Notes under the pieces: model-generated
Database searches by the model: none
What the model saw: the letters and a program-made list of their open reading frames with translations, nothing else
What the model was told of the DNA's origin: nothing
Part shown: piece by piece, positions 44,316 through 62,700 of the stretch
How the letters are laid out: every line of letters begins with the position of its first letter
How positions within the stretch are numbered: the first letter of the stretch is position 1
DNA from: Chrysomallon squamiferum
Lineage: Eukaryota; Mollusca; Gastropoda; Neomphalida; Peltospiridae
NCBI GenBank assembly: GCA_012295275.1
Contig: CM022679.1
Span: 14,857,842 to 14,921,841 of the forward strand
DNA length: 64,000 nt
Reading direction: 5' to 3'
Position numbers and translations under genes: made by a program

Positions 44316-44962
44316 TCAGGCTGGTGGTAAAATCATGTTGGCGATTTCGTGAGCAACAGCAGGTAAACGTTTCATACTGTTCACTTTGATAATACGAGAG
44401 GAATCGCCGGCGATGTCGCTTAGCTGTACATCGTTGATGGCAGCGCCACCAGGCGAGGGCCATGTCACAACGTAAGTCTTTATTCCATCACTCCGAACGG
44501 AAACGGAACTCGACCGAACAAGCGCGTCGTTCTCTCCAGAACCGTCACACAAAACGACCAGGATTTTCTCGGAACGAAAACGTGACGAGTTTCCAAACTG
44601 CGCATGCGCTGCAGCAATCCCACCTTCCAGAGACGATCCTGCGTAAGGAATTTCTAGCCCGTCAACTGACTTGACTTTTGTTTTTAACAACTTGGAGTTG
44701 CCTGAGATTGCAGACAAAACGTAGACGTCGTCGGTGAACAACGTGATTCCCATGGAGCAGAGAGGAAATCTGAGACTGCTGATGAGTTTCTCGATGAAGA
44801 GGAGACAGTCGGAGCAGTACTTCGCCTGAATTCCTTCAATGATCCGAACACTGTGAGAGTGGTCAGCTACTAGAATAATGTCCACCTGTCTCCTTTGTGT
44901 TGCTGCAAAACAGAAAATAAAATGTTCAGTCTCTTTCTCTCTGTATCCATTCACACATATAA

Positions 44963-45051
<89 letters not shown>

Positions 45052-47196
45052 TTTCGTTCTGAGATGAATTAAAATGTTTCTTTGACAGATCAGAACGACG
45101 GACATACCTACTTTCCTTAACGGAGAGTTAAACCCCACAAATGGCACACTAGCGCTCACTGAAATAACACAGAAAAAGTAATTAAATATCAACAGCAAAC
45201 ATTCAGGTTTTGTTTCACATTAAACTTCTGATTATTTTTATTTTCTCAAAACGACTTGATGTGAACATAACTTAACTTTAATCTACGTATTTTCTTTTCT
45301 TTTCTTTCTTTTAGGGATTATGAAAACAAATATATATATATATTTTTTAAATAAATAAAAAAACTAACAGCGAAATAAATATTTTAGGATGAATATTGTG
45401 ATGATAATGATTACAATGGATACGGTTACTTTATTTTTAAATTGTTATTGAAAATTGTATCCAGTTTATTAGCATTACTTACTGGTGCATATTTGATTTA
45501 ACACTCTGGGGATCAAGGTGACTAAAACATGGTCATTGTCGGTACCCAGTGTTTGTGCAAAACTTCCACTGATCATCAAAGATTCCTGTTAAATATAACA
45601 TTAACATTTGAAATAGAACACCGTTAAATATAAAATCCACAACTAATGTATTGACGAATACACTGAATGATCTGATAATGTTACTACTAATATAAGACTA
45701 AAATTGTTAAGATTTACGTTTTCTAATAGTACAGTTCAGCTGTATAATGAGAATGTACCTTTACGGTTCTAATACTGTGATATAGTTATATTAGTATGAT
45801 CAATGCAGAACGTTCGCAAAGCATTAACTAGTTTGTTTTCTATATTGATGGACAGATATTAGTTTCAGCATGGATATTATGTGTGAATATATTGTTTTTT
45901 TGTTTGTTTGTTTGTTTCTCTCATTTATGTGTTTTATTATGTTTTGCATTTGGGGAAAATATTAATTCAAATTACCTGAATATTGTTGTCACCACTACCA
46001 ACAGTGATGATGTTAATATCATTGTCTCTTGCATCGTGGGCTTCAGACACGGTCCAGTAAAGATTGTCAGATTGTCTGTTAGTTATTAGAATCATTATCT
46101 TCGCAGCATTAGGAATACCTTCATCGTCGAGGTAACTTATAAATAAATAAATAAACATAGAGTAAAAACGATCTAATATTTAAGAAAATCTGGCAACCGA
46201 GAGAAAGATAGAGGTGTGAGGGTGGGTGTGTTTTATTTTCTTCCTTTTTTGGAGTTTGTCTAATTTATAAAAAAAAAAAAAAAAAAAAAAAAAATGTTTT
46301 ATAAGTACAGTTTATAATAACAACACATACTCGGAAAATGACCGAATTGCTGAAAATGTTCGAAGACCTCCAAACTGCGGAATCCAGCGGTTTTCCACCA
46401 CCGTCGATAAATAAGCAGGGTTGCTGCTGAAACCCGATATCTGGCGCACGCTGTCGCTGAAGGCGAACAGAGAAACGCGGACTACACTGAAGTCAAGCTG
46501 TGATAGAAGACCCTGGACGAACGCGATGGAGCCAGGGGAGTACACAATATCCTGCCCCCATTCTGTCATCGTGGACAGAGAATCTCCTAGTCCTATCAAA
46601 ATATCGGTAGGACCACTGAAGCCACAAACTGTTAATAAAGATGAAATATAATGTAAAGTATTTGAACAAAGACTTTAATAAATATCATATATCACCATAA
46701 TTATTGTGGTTGAACTGCTTACAATATAGAGGTTACTTTCTGTGTATGCTTTGGAGCAGTTATAAAAATTTATTAACATTAGATTTATAATTTACAATTA
46801 TCTAACACCAAACATAATTATAGTTAAATAACACACAGATAAACTGTCATTCTGTTTTGATTAGCAACAAATAATTGTTCAAATGCACCTTCTCACTGAT
46901 TAAAAAAAAATCCATATTATGGCCTTTGATCATGGAGAACAGGTAGAACAGGAATACAGCCAATGGCACTTTGAGGACTGCTGATCATGTGATATTTCAT
47001 ACCCAAGGCCAAAACTCAACCAGTGAGCTACTTTCAAATCCACTGTACTTAATGACATAATCATCATCTGTAGATTATTATTTTCAGATAGAAATATTAG
47101 CTGTCATGCTTACACTGTGCTGAAATTGTGTTCAGTGATGCCACCATTAATGTAGCCAAAAATATCTGTTTTGCCATTTGTCCAGCCATTAGCATC
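44316..47196 (-). CDS. Protein with two tandem von Willebrand factor A domains, 5' end not found
   Basis: Six exons with canonical GT-AG borders and matching phases: 47114-47196, 46331-46615, 45976-46135, 45483-45585, 45108 (or 45111)-45158 and 44316-44902, together 422 codons to a TGA. The first VWA starts TDILIGLGDSLST and continues VRVSLFAFSDSV, GGLRTFSAIRSFSD and AAKIMILITNRQSD. The second starts VDIILVADHSHSV with an intact DxSxS metal site, then MGITLFTDDV, GSSLEGGIAAAH and ILVVLCDGSGEND. In the first domain the MIDAS Asp position is Gly (GDSLS), and the later Asp is Asn, so metal binding is doubtful there. VWA pairs of this kind occur in extracellular matrix and adhesion proteins such as collagen VI and matrilin. 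Upstream exons and any signal peptide are not recognisable before RPL38. Confidence 0.82.
44976..45049. repeat. (AG)n microsatellite in an intron of the VWA gene
   Basis: Pure AG tract following (TG)n, between the last two exons; not coding despite long open frames. Confidence 0.97.
46921..47031 (-). mobile_element. Possible tRNA-derived SINE head in an intron of the VWA gene
   Basis: The minus strand has TAGCTCACTGGTTGAG at 47031-47016, which fits a pol III A box (TRGCNNAGYNGG). GGGTATGAAAT lies about 15 nt further on and is a weak B-box match to GGTTCGANNCC. No poly(A) tail, target-site duplication or second copy was seen, so the element is old or the match is fortuitous. Confidence 0.4.
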
Positions 47197-47211
47197 CTGT
47201 CCACATATTAA

Positions 47212-47229
<18 letters not shown>

Positions 47230-47245
<16 letters not shown>

Positions 47246-48200
47246 TATATTGTATATTATATAATTTTTATATTCACAATTAAAGAACAAAAAACTTTGT
47301 TTTTGAGTATATTGCAGTTCATATTTTGTGGAAAAGATGAGGTGTAATGATTCTGCTCCTAAGTGGGACAATACAGGACTACTATATATGGGTATGTTTG
47401 TGTGTGGGTTTTTTGTGGGTGTTGTTTGTAATATCATTGGGTAATGTGTATGTTTTATTTTACATATTTAGTCAATGCCTATACTTATTCAGTACAAACA
47501 TGAAACCTCTGTTGTTGTTTTTATTTTTTATATTTAATTTTCAGCCTTCAAAATCACCAGAAAAGATACTAAATTTTAATTATTTCACCAGCAGGAGTGT
47601 TTATCTGTCTTAAGCATCAAATAGCACTTAATCTGTATACAGCTTCAGGACTGTTATTATGAACTGACATTTGGAGACCAGTAAAGATAATTTTGTAAGT
47701 GGTGTTGATTGCATCAAGTTTAACAATTCACCCAAGATTAATTCTTCTTCTTTTGCTACTACCGCTACCATTACTACTATTGCTACCACCACAACTACTA
47801 CTGTAAATAATAATAATTTTGTAATTATCATTACTGTTGTTATTATGGAAGCTTATCAGATATATGTAAATCTTAATTGAATTATAATTTCAATTCGTTA
47901 GTATATAATGACAGTAAACAATGGTATATCTTTTTGTGTCATGAAAATAAATACACAAGCTTTGGCAAAGTCTGTAGAAAATAGCTAACACAAAGTCATA
48001 TGTTGATTTATTTCAAATTCAGCAAGTTTTGTAATTTATCTATTTTACAGATGAAATTTCAGTACTGAAAGATGATGGTTTCTTAGACTGTACATTTTAA
48101 TATTTATTCTCTATTCCAACAAACTATATTAATCATCAAAATAATAATATAATTGAAAGCAATGTCATAACCAATGTTATCTTTAAATGATAACAACAAC

Positions 48201-48246
<46 letters not shown>

Positions 48247-49760
48247 CTAACAGTATATTTTTTAATGAAACAAAAGTCAGGCCTAATACATTAGTTTACG
48301 TACCTTGTGACTTGTCACTTCAGCTGAATTTTAAACTATGACTAAGTTTATTTAAGATGGTCATAGGCCACTAAACAAAAACCTGGTGGACATTCTGACC
48401 TCGGGCAGTAGCACTTTTAACAGATCAATCCAAAATTATGATTATCGATGGATAACTGCATAATGATCTTCTCATTGTTATTTACATGTATCATAATAAT
48501 AATTATTAGTAGTAGTATTGTTTTGTGCTAGAGTATCTGAAAATACATTAAACATGTAGTAAATATTTGTACAATTAGTATATTTTATATAGCTTTTAAG
48601 ATTTTGAAATATTAATTACATATAAAATATTTCCAGTATGTTTATTTTTTTAACTTTCTAAATTATTTAAAGGTATAATAGGGGTTGTTGCAATAACTCA
48701 AAGTAACTGCACACAAATGTTTATTTATTACCTTTCTTTTTGAAGTAATTATCTAAAATTATGTCTTGTTCATAATATAGTAGATGTGAATAGAACAAAG
48801 TTCACTTTCATCTTTATTTACAATTCTGCTATTTTTAAAAATTCCATTACATGACTAAACTGTGATTAAATAAAAAAATTAAAAATATACCTAAAAGTAA
48901 ATAAAAAATTAGAACATAAGGCACTGACATTCTTATTTGTTTTAGTTTTGGTGATGTTTATCCAGTTCCAGCAATTTGAAAAATGCTCACATATGAACTA
49001 TATTTTTTTAAATAATATGCTCATCACAAGACATGGGGTTCTTTGATCTAATACAGGATCTGGCGAAAACAAATTGTCTCTATATGCAGTTTGAAGATTC
49101 TAGTGCCAGTTTAGTGGTGGAAGTATCATGAATTTAAATTTGTTCATTCATCCTTTTTCAAACTATCATGAACTTAAATGTACTTATGAATGTTCAGATC
49201 AGAACTATATCGGACATTTAAGATAGTTGCTATGAACAAATATTACTTTATTTTATGTTACACAATTTAACACAATAAAATCTTTGCATTCTTAAATCAG
49301 TGAATAATACCAAACATTTAAAAAAAAAAAAAAAGTCAAAACATTTTTCACCAAGTCATCATTTCAATAACATTTGTAATAGATTTATTTTTGGCTTATT
49401 AACTGATAAATATCAGCAATGATGGTGGATCATTTGTTTATTTTAGGAGGTAGTGGTTATTTAGTCACCCCAGTAATATGAAAAATAGGCAACTTATTTT
49501 TAATGAATAAATTGCTTACTTGTTAACTTAAAGTAAGTTGTGTATATTTAGGAAGATTAATAACACAATCATTCCTCCAAAATTGGTTTTTCAAATTTTC
49601 CCAGTTATTTAACCATGATCATGTATAATCAGCAATTAAAAGCCTTCTCCTACAGCGATCTTATATAAATCAGGTAATACTTTAACACATTACTATTCAT
49701 GTATTTTTATTCATCAGTCAGTAACATGAAACAAAACAAAAAAGATTTTTTCTTCTTTTT
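47230..49760. other. Intergenic or intronic AT-rich DNA, no gene seen
   Basis: Contains a (TA)n/poly(T) polypyrimidine tract feeding the VWA acceptor at 47197, a (TTC/ACC) rich patch at 47740-47800 and an (AAT)n tract at 48198-48245. Further 5' exons of the VWA gene may be hidden here but I cannot identify one. Confidence 0.55.
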
Positions 49761-49766
49761 ATAGTT

Positions 49767-49772
49767 TTTATT
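49767..49772 (-). terminator. Poly(A) signal of RPL38
   Basis: AATAAA on the minus strand, 11 nt after the RPL38 stop codon; a very short 3'UTR is usual for ribosomal protein genes. Confidence 0.6.
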
Positions 49773-49783
49773 TATAACAATGG

Positions 49784-53894
<4,111 letters not shown>

Positions 53895-54705
53895 TTATTC
53901 TTCTTTCGTAACTTCCACCTTAAAGACGCTCTCAACAAAATAAAACAAAGCAACCTTCGAATTTAGAAGACTTAATTTGATCAACAATACCAGATTTGTC
54001 AGTTCTTAACAGTAAGATTAAAGCATTTAAATTATTTCGCAGAATAGTACATATATATTCTTCAGTATATCTCCAATATATCTTCAGTAAATGTCGATGA
54101 ATATTCTTGATTTCGTTTTTTTAAATATATAGAGAAATTAATAATATATAATAATAAATAAATTAAAAAAATAGTACAAATAAAAACAATAAATAAATAA
54201 ATAATATTCGAATTTACTTAATTTAATTCTCTGTTATCGTTGGTTATATGAAATGTTTATTCATTAATAATGTTGAATTCATTAATAATTAATTGCCAAG
54301 AAATTGTAATAATACAATAAAGTGCAAAGTATATGTATTTTTATTTATTAAATAGTACATAATAAAATTAATATATTCAGTTCTACCTTTTAAAGTGATA
54401 TTAAACGAAATTATATTAAATATGCATTAGTTCAACACATTTAAAACTATGCCAAAAGTAGATAAGAGAAAGATAAATTAATTTATTCATATGAAACAGG
54501 ATCAAGATGAAAAAGAGAAAATATTTTTACAAAAATCTATTGATATTGACAAAACAACTTTATTTGATTTAAAAAAAAAAAAAAAAAAACAAGTGAATTA
54601 TTAATAATACTATTATCAGAACCGTTTGCCTCCTTAGTCCTTGCTCCAAGTAATTCGTCTATTGTCTATTTGTGTTAAAATAATGTTATTGTAATTCTAG
54701 TTTCA

Positions 54706-54775
<70 letters not shown>
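54706..54775. repeat. (TTA)n microsatellite
   Basis: About 23 ATT units just upstream of the presumed CCAR1 first exon. Confidence 0.97.
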
Positions 54776-54778
<3 letters not shown>

Positions 54779-54799
54779 TGTATTTTACTTATTTTTTTA

Positions 54800-54920
54800 G
54801 GCCGGTACAGATGGTGCGGAGTGCATCTAAACTCGGTGGAGATGTTTAACAGATAGTGGTCGCCATTTTGTTACAAGGTTCGCTGGTTGGTTCTGAATTG
54901 GAAACATTTATCGTTGAGAG
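54800..54920 (+). promoter_or_regulatory. Candidate promoter and untranslated first exon of CCAR1
   Basis: A short less AT-rich segment with CGCCATTTTG (54862-54871), a YY1-type site common at TATA-less start regions, followed by a GAGAG-GTATTT donor at 54920. It sits 0.9 kb from the oppositely oriented RPL38 start and has no other gene to serve. Exon borders are inferred. Confidence 0.4.
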
Positions 54921-57900
54921 GTATTTATTTAATCATACCATCTCAAGAACTGTCATTGACATACTTTGTTTTATCGTTAATTAAATTTTGTCAGTTGTGT
55001 AACTAAGTGGTCGACTGCATGTAATCGATAACGTTTTCATTTAGGTTGTCTCCCTTCCCAGTTACTCAGTTACAACTTACTGCATTACTGCTATTAATGA
55101 GCAAGTAACGTTATCACTTGTAACAGTGTAAGTGATATAGTATTGCAACCAAGCTGCTTAACACAAATTCATTAATTGCACATTAATATCTTAGACTTAT
55201 GATACATTTATTGTAATCATCATTATTTATTTATTTATTTATTTATTTTGGTAAATGTTATAGATGTTTAAGAATATATAATTATAAATTATATAAATGC
55301 CAATTGGCAATTGTATTTGAAACATTAAAACAGTCTATTCACAAACTTATTTATTCATCAACTCAGTGGTACTGATAAACTCTGCAACTGCCTGTTTTTT
55401 GGTGGTTTCTTTTTTCTTTATTTTTTTATTATTATTTTTTTTAATGTTTAACTGACACTGAAACTTCAGCTTGTGTGGTCAAACTTCAGTGAGTGTGACC
55501 TAATTAGATTTTATTTCCAGTTTAGCCCCTGTCCCCCAAAGCTGATACTCTGCAAGTTTAATTCAGATTCTGACTTAGCCTGATGCAACCATTTTGAATA
55601 TTTTCATAATAAAAAAAAATAAAAAGGAAGAGGAAAATCAATAAAATTGTAGTGACATTTATAAAATGACTGATTTACAGTCATTAGCAATCTCTTTTTC
55701 ATATTTATTTAGATTACAGTATTTCTGAATTAAAACAAGAAAGCAAAATATTTGTTTCACTATGAGTATGATTTATTTAAATAACAAAATAAAATATAAT
55801 CAAATTAGGCATAAAAATGATGTAGATGTATGTATATACCATTATATTTAGTTTGAGTGTATACATGTATACTCATGAAGCATTTTATTATGTTTTTTAT
55901 TTGATTTTTGTTGGATCTGTTTTTTTTTTACCATATTCACAAATGTTACCAAACTGAATAATGCATGTCAAAGTTCCAGAACATTTTAACTAATAATAAA
56001 ATGGCACAGAAGCTTTTATTTCACAGTACCCCTGTGTCAAATCTTAAAATTAAGTAATAATTAACCCCATTTTTGGGTTATGATTATAACCAATTGAAGC
56101 CAAACTGAAACCATATATTCATATATATTTCAAGATGGGGTTCAGGCAGATCCTTTACCATTGATTTTACAGCAGTTAAAGGCACATCATTATTAAGTTT
56201 ATTGTCACTCTTCTGTTTTTTACGCAGTAATACACTCATCTTAATTTTTTACACATGGATGTAGCTGGAAAAATTGCCTTTCAATATCATAACTATTATA
56301 GTTATATAACTATTTCAAAGATAACTGACAAATAGAAATGATTATGTTAATTTATTTATTTATTTATTTATTATTATTTTGGGTTTTTTATTATAAAGAA
56401 GAATAGTTGAAAGTATTGCAATAGTAATAATACTAAATATTATTTTTTGCTATTTAGTAGTGTGTGCTATATTTTCCTGTTTAAAATGTATGACACACAC
56501 ATAACCTAGTCAACAGATTATGTTCATTACCTGAAATAGTTATCACATGTATTCAGAAAGTAGATAATTCCTATGTGTGCACAGATGTAAAAAGACTGCC
56601 TTCACAAAATAACAGGTTTTATTATTTATAAATGTACAGGTGTCAATTATTAATTTTAGCATTTGTTTTATCTTCTAAAAAACATGAATCATTTATTAAA
56701 AAAAAGGAAGAAGAAAAATAGCTAAACGAAGGTCTTTTGAAATGGATGCTCCTTGTTTTGAGCAACATATATGGTTTAGATATAATTTCTGCCTACCCTT
56801 TGTCATATTTTATCATGTTGATTAGAATTTGTCATTAATTACTTTTGTGATTTTGAATACATTATTAAATATATTAACTTATGGGTTTGCTTGCATCCAT
56901 CATTGTTCACAGATTATCACGAGTAAATCATTTTTTCCATTTGCTATTTTCAAGAAAAAGACATGCTTTCCTTTTTGTGGAAATATGTATGTTATTATTA
57001 TTATTATTCTTTTAATACAGTATTGTTCTGAAGAAAATATGTTTGTGTATTTCTGCGTGGGTGTTTTTACTTGTACTTGAAAATTAACTTATATGTTCGT
57101 CATCCCACAGGATAGCACATACCTGCTGATATGCCAACAGAACAGCAATCTATTCAGTTACATTTTTATTAAGAATCAGTCTGAAACCCATCATTTGGCA
57201 GGAACTTTATAACCACTGAACTTCAGCCCTTTTCAAAAAGTCTTTACTTAAAGCACTAACTGCCTATAAATAATTATAAAGCATGTCCTGAACATAATAA
57301 TTAATACTTTAACATGCACACTGCACTAAATCAGTCATCCATTTAATTTGTAATGCATTGCGGCTATTCGTGACGGAGTTCTGCAGGAGGTAGTTGACAC
57401 ACTTTCTATTAGTAATTAATAATTTATATATACATTCAGTTTTAAAATATACATCTGTGAATTGATCTGTCTTCAGACCAGTCTGTGTAAAAGGGTAATG
57501 AATACATTTATCAAGAGGAAAATGACATTCATTTCATAATGTAACAGCAGGATTTTATTAAAATCCTTTAACAGTTTGCTGTCTTAGGTCACAGTGCTCC
57601 AGATACATTATATTTTTAAATAAATTTTACATGCTTGACAGCCTTCAGTGTTTCAGTACTTGGCAGTTGCTGGTTACCTAGACATCAGTTTCAAGTTGCA
57701 TTACAAATGAAACAGCATCTGTGTTAAACATTAATGTGATTTGTGCTTGTAAAGGTAACTTAATCAGGTATAATTGTTGGATATAAACCAAAACTAATCA
57801 TTTTTATTATTCAGTGTATATATATATGTCATTTTTTTTTCTAAATACAGTTTTAGAAAATGTGTTTAATATTAATTTTGTATCCATCCATACAACCTAT

Positions 57901-58918
57901 TAAAGAAAATAAATAAGCAAACATAAAATTATTCTTTGATAATAAATTTTCACATGCAGCATTCAGTAATCACTAAAGCTATATGTTTCATTATATTTCT
58001 GTTTTGGTATAAATGTATTAAATCTTCAAATCACAACTGTTGATATATTATAATCTATAATGGTCTTCTGTGACTGAGAAAAAAAATCAGATGTCAGTAT
58101 TGAATATATCTGTTACTACTGCTTGTATTTGCAGATTTTTGTTGTTTTTTATTTTAGTTACACGTGAAACTGATCTTGCATGTTATGTATTTAAATCAAT
58201 GAAGTACAACTAAAAACATAACTGCATCATCTGAATATCTTTCATATGATTCATAACTATTTTGCAATAAAAGAAAACCAATTTTATTATCTTACATTAG
58301 TTTTTTACATTCAGGTAGTAATCTGTACATAAACAGTGGTATTTATAATGACTCATAATGTCTGAAAACTAAACAGTATAGTGCATGTTTTTGTAATTGA
58401 ATTATTTAATGTTATTACGGAAATGAGTATCAGATGTTTCTAAATTAATATAAAAATATCCAGTGTTCAGAACTAGATGCTGTAGTCTCATTTAAGTGTA
58501 CAAACACAGGAGAAGCATTTTGGTAGTGTTGAGTTGTACACAAATATTCATATTTCTGAATTTGATACCACTCATATTAAGAGTTCATGGAAATGTCTGT
58601 GCAACTTTACCTAACTTGAAATTCCTTTGAAACATCTTTAGTATAAACATTTTTATTTTATTTTATTTTGTTTATTTGTTTTATTTTATTATTATTTATT
58701 GAGATCATTAGATACAATAATTATGTCTAAATGTCAAAAGAAAAGGAATCTATTCATTTTATTCAGACTTAAACCTGTAAATGCGTGCAATCCCATGCTA
58801 TGATAATGTAATACGCCCCCAGTTTTTAACCAGTCATCCTGTTATACTTCGTTTATTTCAAATGCTTCAGTTCATTGGATTGAAGTGGAGCATGATGACA
58901 AAATTACTGCTAGTTATT

Positions 58919-58979
<61 letters not shown>

Positions 58980-59561
58980 AAAAAGTTCATGTAAATATTA
59001 ACTATTTGTTTGAAAGTGGTAAAATTATTTTGATAATGACATTAACAGATACATTACTTTCATAAAAAAAACCCAGTTAAATTAAAAAAAAAACATGTTC
59101 CTTGTTTTTCTGCTGTATATTTGTTGTACATAAACTGGTCTTTAATATTGCAGCCAAACTTTTTTTTCCAGATGTATATTAACAGCTTGAAGTATATTGG
59201 CTCTTCAAAAGAATAGAAAAAGGCAGTTTATCTTTTGTGTGGTTATGTATTGATGCATATGTTAAATGCAGGTTGAATAGGTTTCAGACTTAGAAAAATC
59301 TATTCTAAGTTTGTAGATTAACTAAAAATAGTAAGCACTTTATTCTGTATTATTGAAATTTGTTATCTATCTTCCACAGGCTGATGAATTTTTCTTCTTC
59401 ATCCATTTTAAGTGCAGTGCAGAAGGTGTCTGTAAATGAATTTAGAATTTGTTTTCAGAAATGGAGCATACTTGACTTCATTACCAGTAGTACTGTCTGA
59501 TAAAGAAATAACTGTTGGCTATAGTGTAATAAACTAATTATATCTTTCCTTCAGTTTTCAG
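54921..59561 (+). other. Probable first intron of CCAR1, no gene seen
   Basis: AT-rich with short T-runs, a (TTTA)n tract at about 55225-55245 and 56350-56370, and a (TA)n tract at 58919-58972. No coding exon recognised on either strand. Confidence 0.5.
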
Positions 59562-59676
59562 AATGGCTTCCCAGTTTGGTACAGCGAAAAATCCTCCTTG
59601 GGCCAGAACAGGTAAGTAAAGGCATTCTACATTCTGGTGTATTTTCTTTTTATAAATGCAGGTTTTGTATTTTGTG

Positions 59677-59711
<35 letters not shown>

Positions 59712-62700
59712 GTGTTAGCAATGCCAGCTTCGCATGTATTAATGTAAGAAAATATTTTCAAGTTGATTAATATTATATTTATTTATTTTTTAATTAATTA
59801 ATTAATTAATTAATTTATTTATTTATTTATTTATTTACTTATCCTGTTTTGTTTTACATGTGTGTGTGTGTATGTATATATCTGTATAGTGCATGTCTTC
59901 CAGATTTAATTCAAGTGACTGCATCATCAACACCAGGGAGTGCAGTGAACCCAGGACTGATATCTCCTCCAGGAGTTGCAAGCCACAACGTCTATAGCCT
60001 CAGCACTCCGGCGCCAGGATTAGCACAGCAACAATTTAATGCACAACAACTAACAGTTATGGGTTTACAACCACAGGTTTGTATTTAAAAAAATCTATTT
60101 AAGTGATTTTAGACCTGTTGAATAAACCAGTTTATATACTAAACCATCTGACCTACATTCTTTAATATGTTGTTAGTAAATAAAATGTTACACATGATAA
60201 TGATTTGGGTGGCTAGATATTTATTTTTATCAGTTATCACATTAAAAATGATAGGGAATTTTTTTTTTTTTTTTTTAAATTGATTATTAAGAAATATTTA
60301 TGGACTTGAACTGTAAAGGAAGATATGCATTTATTTAAAAAAAAAAAAAAATTTAATGTTTTATTTTATTTATTTATATATTTATTTATTTATATTTAAT
60401 AATTAAATTATATATATACTATTTAATTGGTGCTAAGATCCATATGTACACTTAAATTATTAATCTGGTTTTTTTAGTCTTTATGCAGGTTACACTGTCA
60501 TGATTAAGAACTAAATATTTATCTTTAATATCAGTTTAATATTTATTTCAGAATGTCATAATTTAAAATATTAAAAAAAAGAAAGATAAGATTTATGGCA
60601 CAGAAATTATTTAGATGTATTATTAATTAAAAATGCAAATTTCAAATTTCAGCAAGCTATTCAGCAGCCAAGTGCACAAGCTGTGTTAAGTCAGCCTGGT
60701 ATAGCCATTCCAACATCGCTGGCATCATCGCAGGTTGCAACTGTGAGCTACCCTCTACCTCGAACAACACAGATACCAGGCAAACAGCGTGTTTTTACAG
60801 GAACCATCACTAAACTTCATGACAACTTTGGTTTTGTGGACGAAGATGTATTTTTCCAGACCAGGTAAATGTAACTTCTGAATCAGACTTCTCTTTTGTT
60901 TTCCTCAGCACATATAAGATTTGTGGTTTCTGGAGCTTTTATTTCTTCTTTTGTTTGTCAAAATATAAATGTTTCACAGATAAATGGATGTCCGAGACAT
61001 AAACTATTTTGTTAGATTTATACATTACTGATTATACTGTAAATTTTTTCACTATTTTCTGTGTTTAGTGATCTGATTATTTTCCTTTATAAATAAAATC
61101 CTTTTTTAAAATTCATCATCTACTGGGAAAAAGGAAATCCAAGTCAGAAATTCTTCACATGTTTTTTTTTTATGCTGTTTTTTATCATTTCTGTACTGGT
61201 TTGTACACTGTACATTATGACACTTGCAGAAGAATCAACTATTTCTTATCAAATGATTCAGTTTGTCTAGAAGTAAAACAACTCCCAGAAAAAATGATTA
61301 TTATATTTGTCTTGAGAAATACTATTTTTCAAAAGGAAATTTTTTACTGCCTTAAACTTACAAAATTTACCTTTGTTCCAGCTGCTGTGTCAAGGGTCCA
61401 ACACCACCCAAAGCTGGAGCTCGGGTGTTGGTTGAAGCAACCTACAATGCAAACATGCCCTTTAAGTGGAATGCCACACGCATTCAAGTGTTGCCTAATC
61501 AGGTATTTGCTTATTTTTGTTTATTTCTTAATGGCTGATTGCTATCTTTTTCTACTGTTGGTTCTTTTACTAGTTTAATAAATCTTTCATATTATAATAT
61601 TTACAGTTTTAGATCAAGCCACTTGTATATGTGTAATTTGTTTGATATGTTACAACATGTTTAAAAATTCCTTTTTGTTTAGGGATGACATTAACTGTTT
61701 ATTCATTTGTTTGTAAACCCTTGTACAAAATATTATAATTTATACATTGAAACAGAACTAACAGTTTTGATATTTTGCAATAATTGCTGTTTGTACATCC
61801 TAAATATCCAGAGTACTTAATTTATCAATATCACTTCAGACAGGAAGTGCACAGAATCATAGTGCTAAAGGAATGCAAGGGATGCAACAGCAGCAACAGC
61901 AACAGCAACAACAGCAGCAACAGCAGAACATTGGGATGGCAAATCAGATGTCTGTTGGTCCTATGAATCAAGTACCACCTCCACTGATGTCTCAGACTCC
62001 ACAACCATCCATGGGTGACCCTAATTAACATGATTAATTACATCCTCTGATTTCTGAATGACATTATTAAAAATACTAAATATAACAGAAACATTAGATT
62101 CTATGCCAGTTAAGAGTTTAGAGTACATCCACTCGTAAGGTCCTAAAATATGGTAATGAAAACATGTTTATCATTTTAATGAAACAAATATTTTAAATAT
62201 TTTAAATATTGTTCTTTTGCTAAATTAAATACACTTGTTTTATTTCTGAAACTGAGCTTTGAAAACCGTGTAATGTATTGTTTTTGTTTGTGTTTGTGAT
62301 CAGGAATGTACCCAGGTGGTGGTAGAGGAAACCCGATGCATGCACGAAATGACGGTAACCGCTTCAACAAGATGGAGCGAGACAAACATCGTGACCAGGA
62401 TCGAGACAGAGACCGGCGAGACAGGCGGGAACAGAGGTTGAAGCGACAGAGGTCGCCGATAGGACCCAAACCACGCGAAACTCGCCGGTCCAGAAGTCCT
62501 GTGCGAAGACGGCCGCAGAGAGTGGTGCCTCGTTACGTTGTACAGATTCCCAAAATATCTTTTGACTGGTTAGTCACTTAGAGAAACAAAATCTAGAAAC
62601 ATCTGATGATGATTTTACTTGTTATGATTTAAAATGTTTTATTAGTTTTTCTTTGGTTGTTTTGGAGAGACTGTGCTGTTTGCTTTCTTACGAGAAGGTT

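Noticed and set aside
44462-44674. Plus-strand open frame opposite the last VWA exon
   Set aside because: Antisense shadow; the minus-strand VWA reading has matching exon phases and metal-site residues.
61784-61966. Separate Ser/Asn-repeat protein over the CAG-rich stretch of CCAR1
   Set aside because: It is another frame of the CCAR1 poly-Gln exon, which has proper splice sites and phase.
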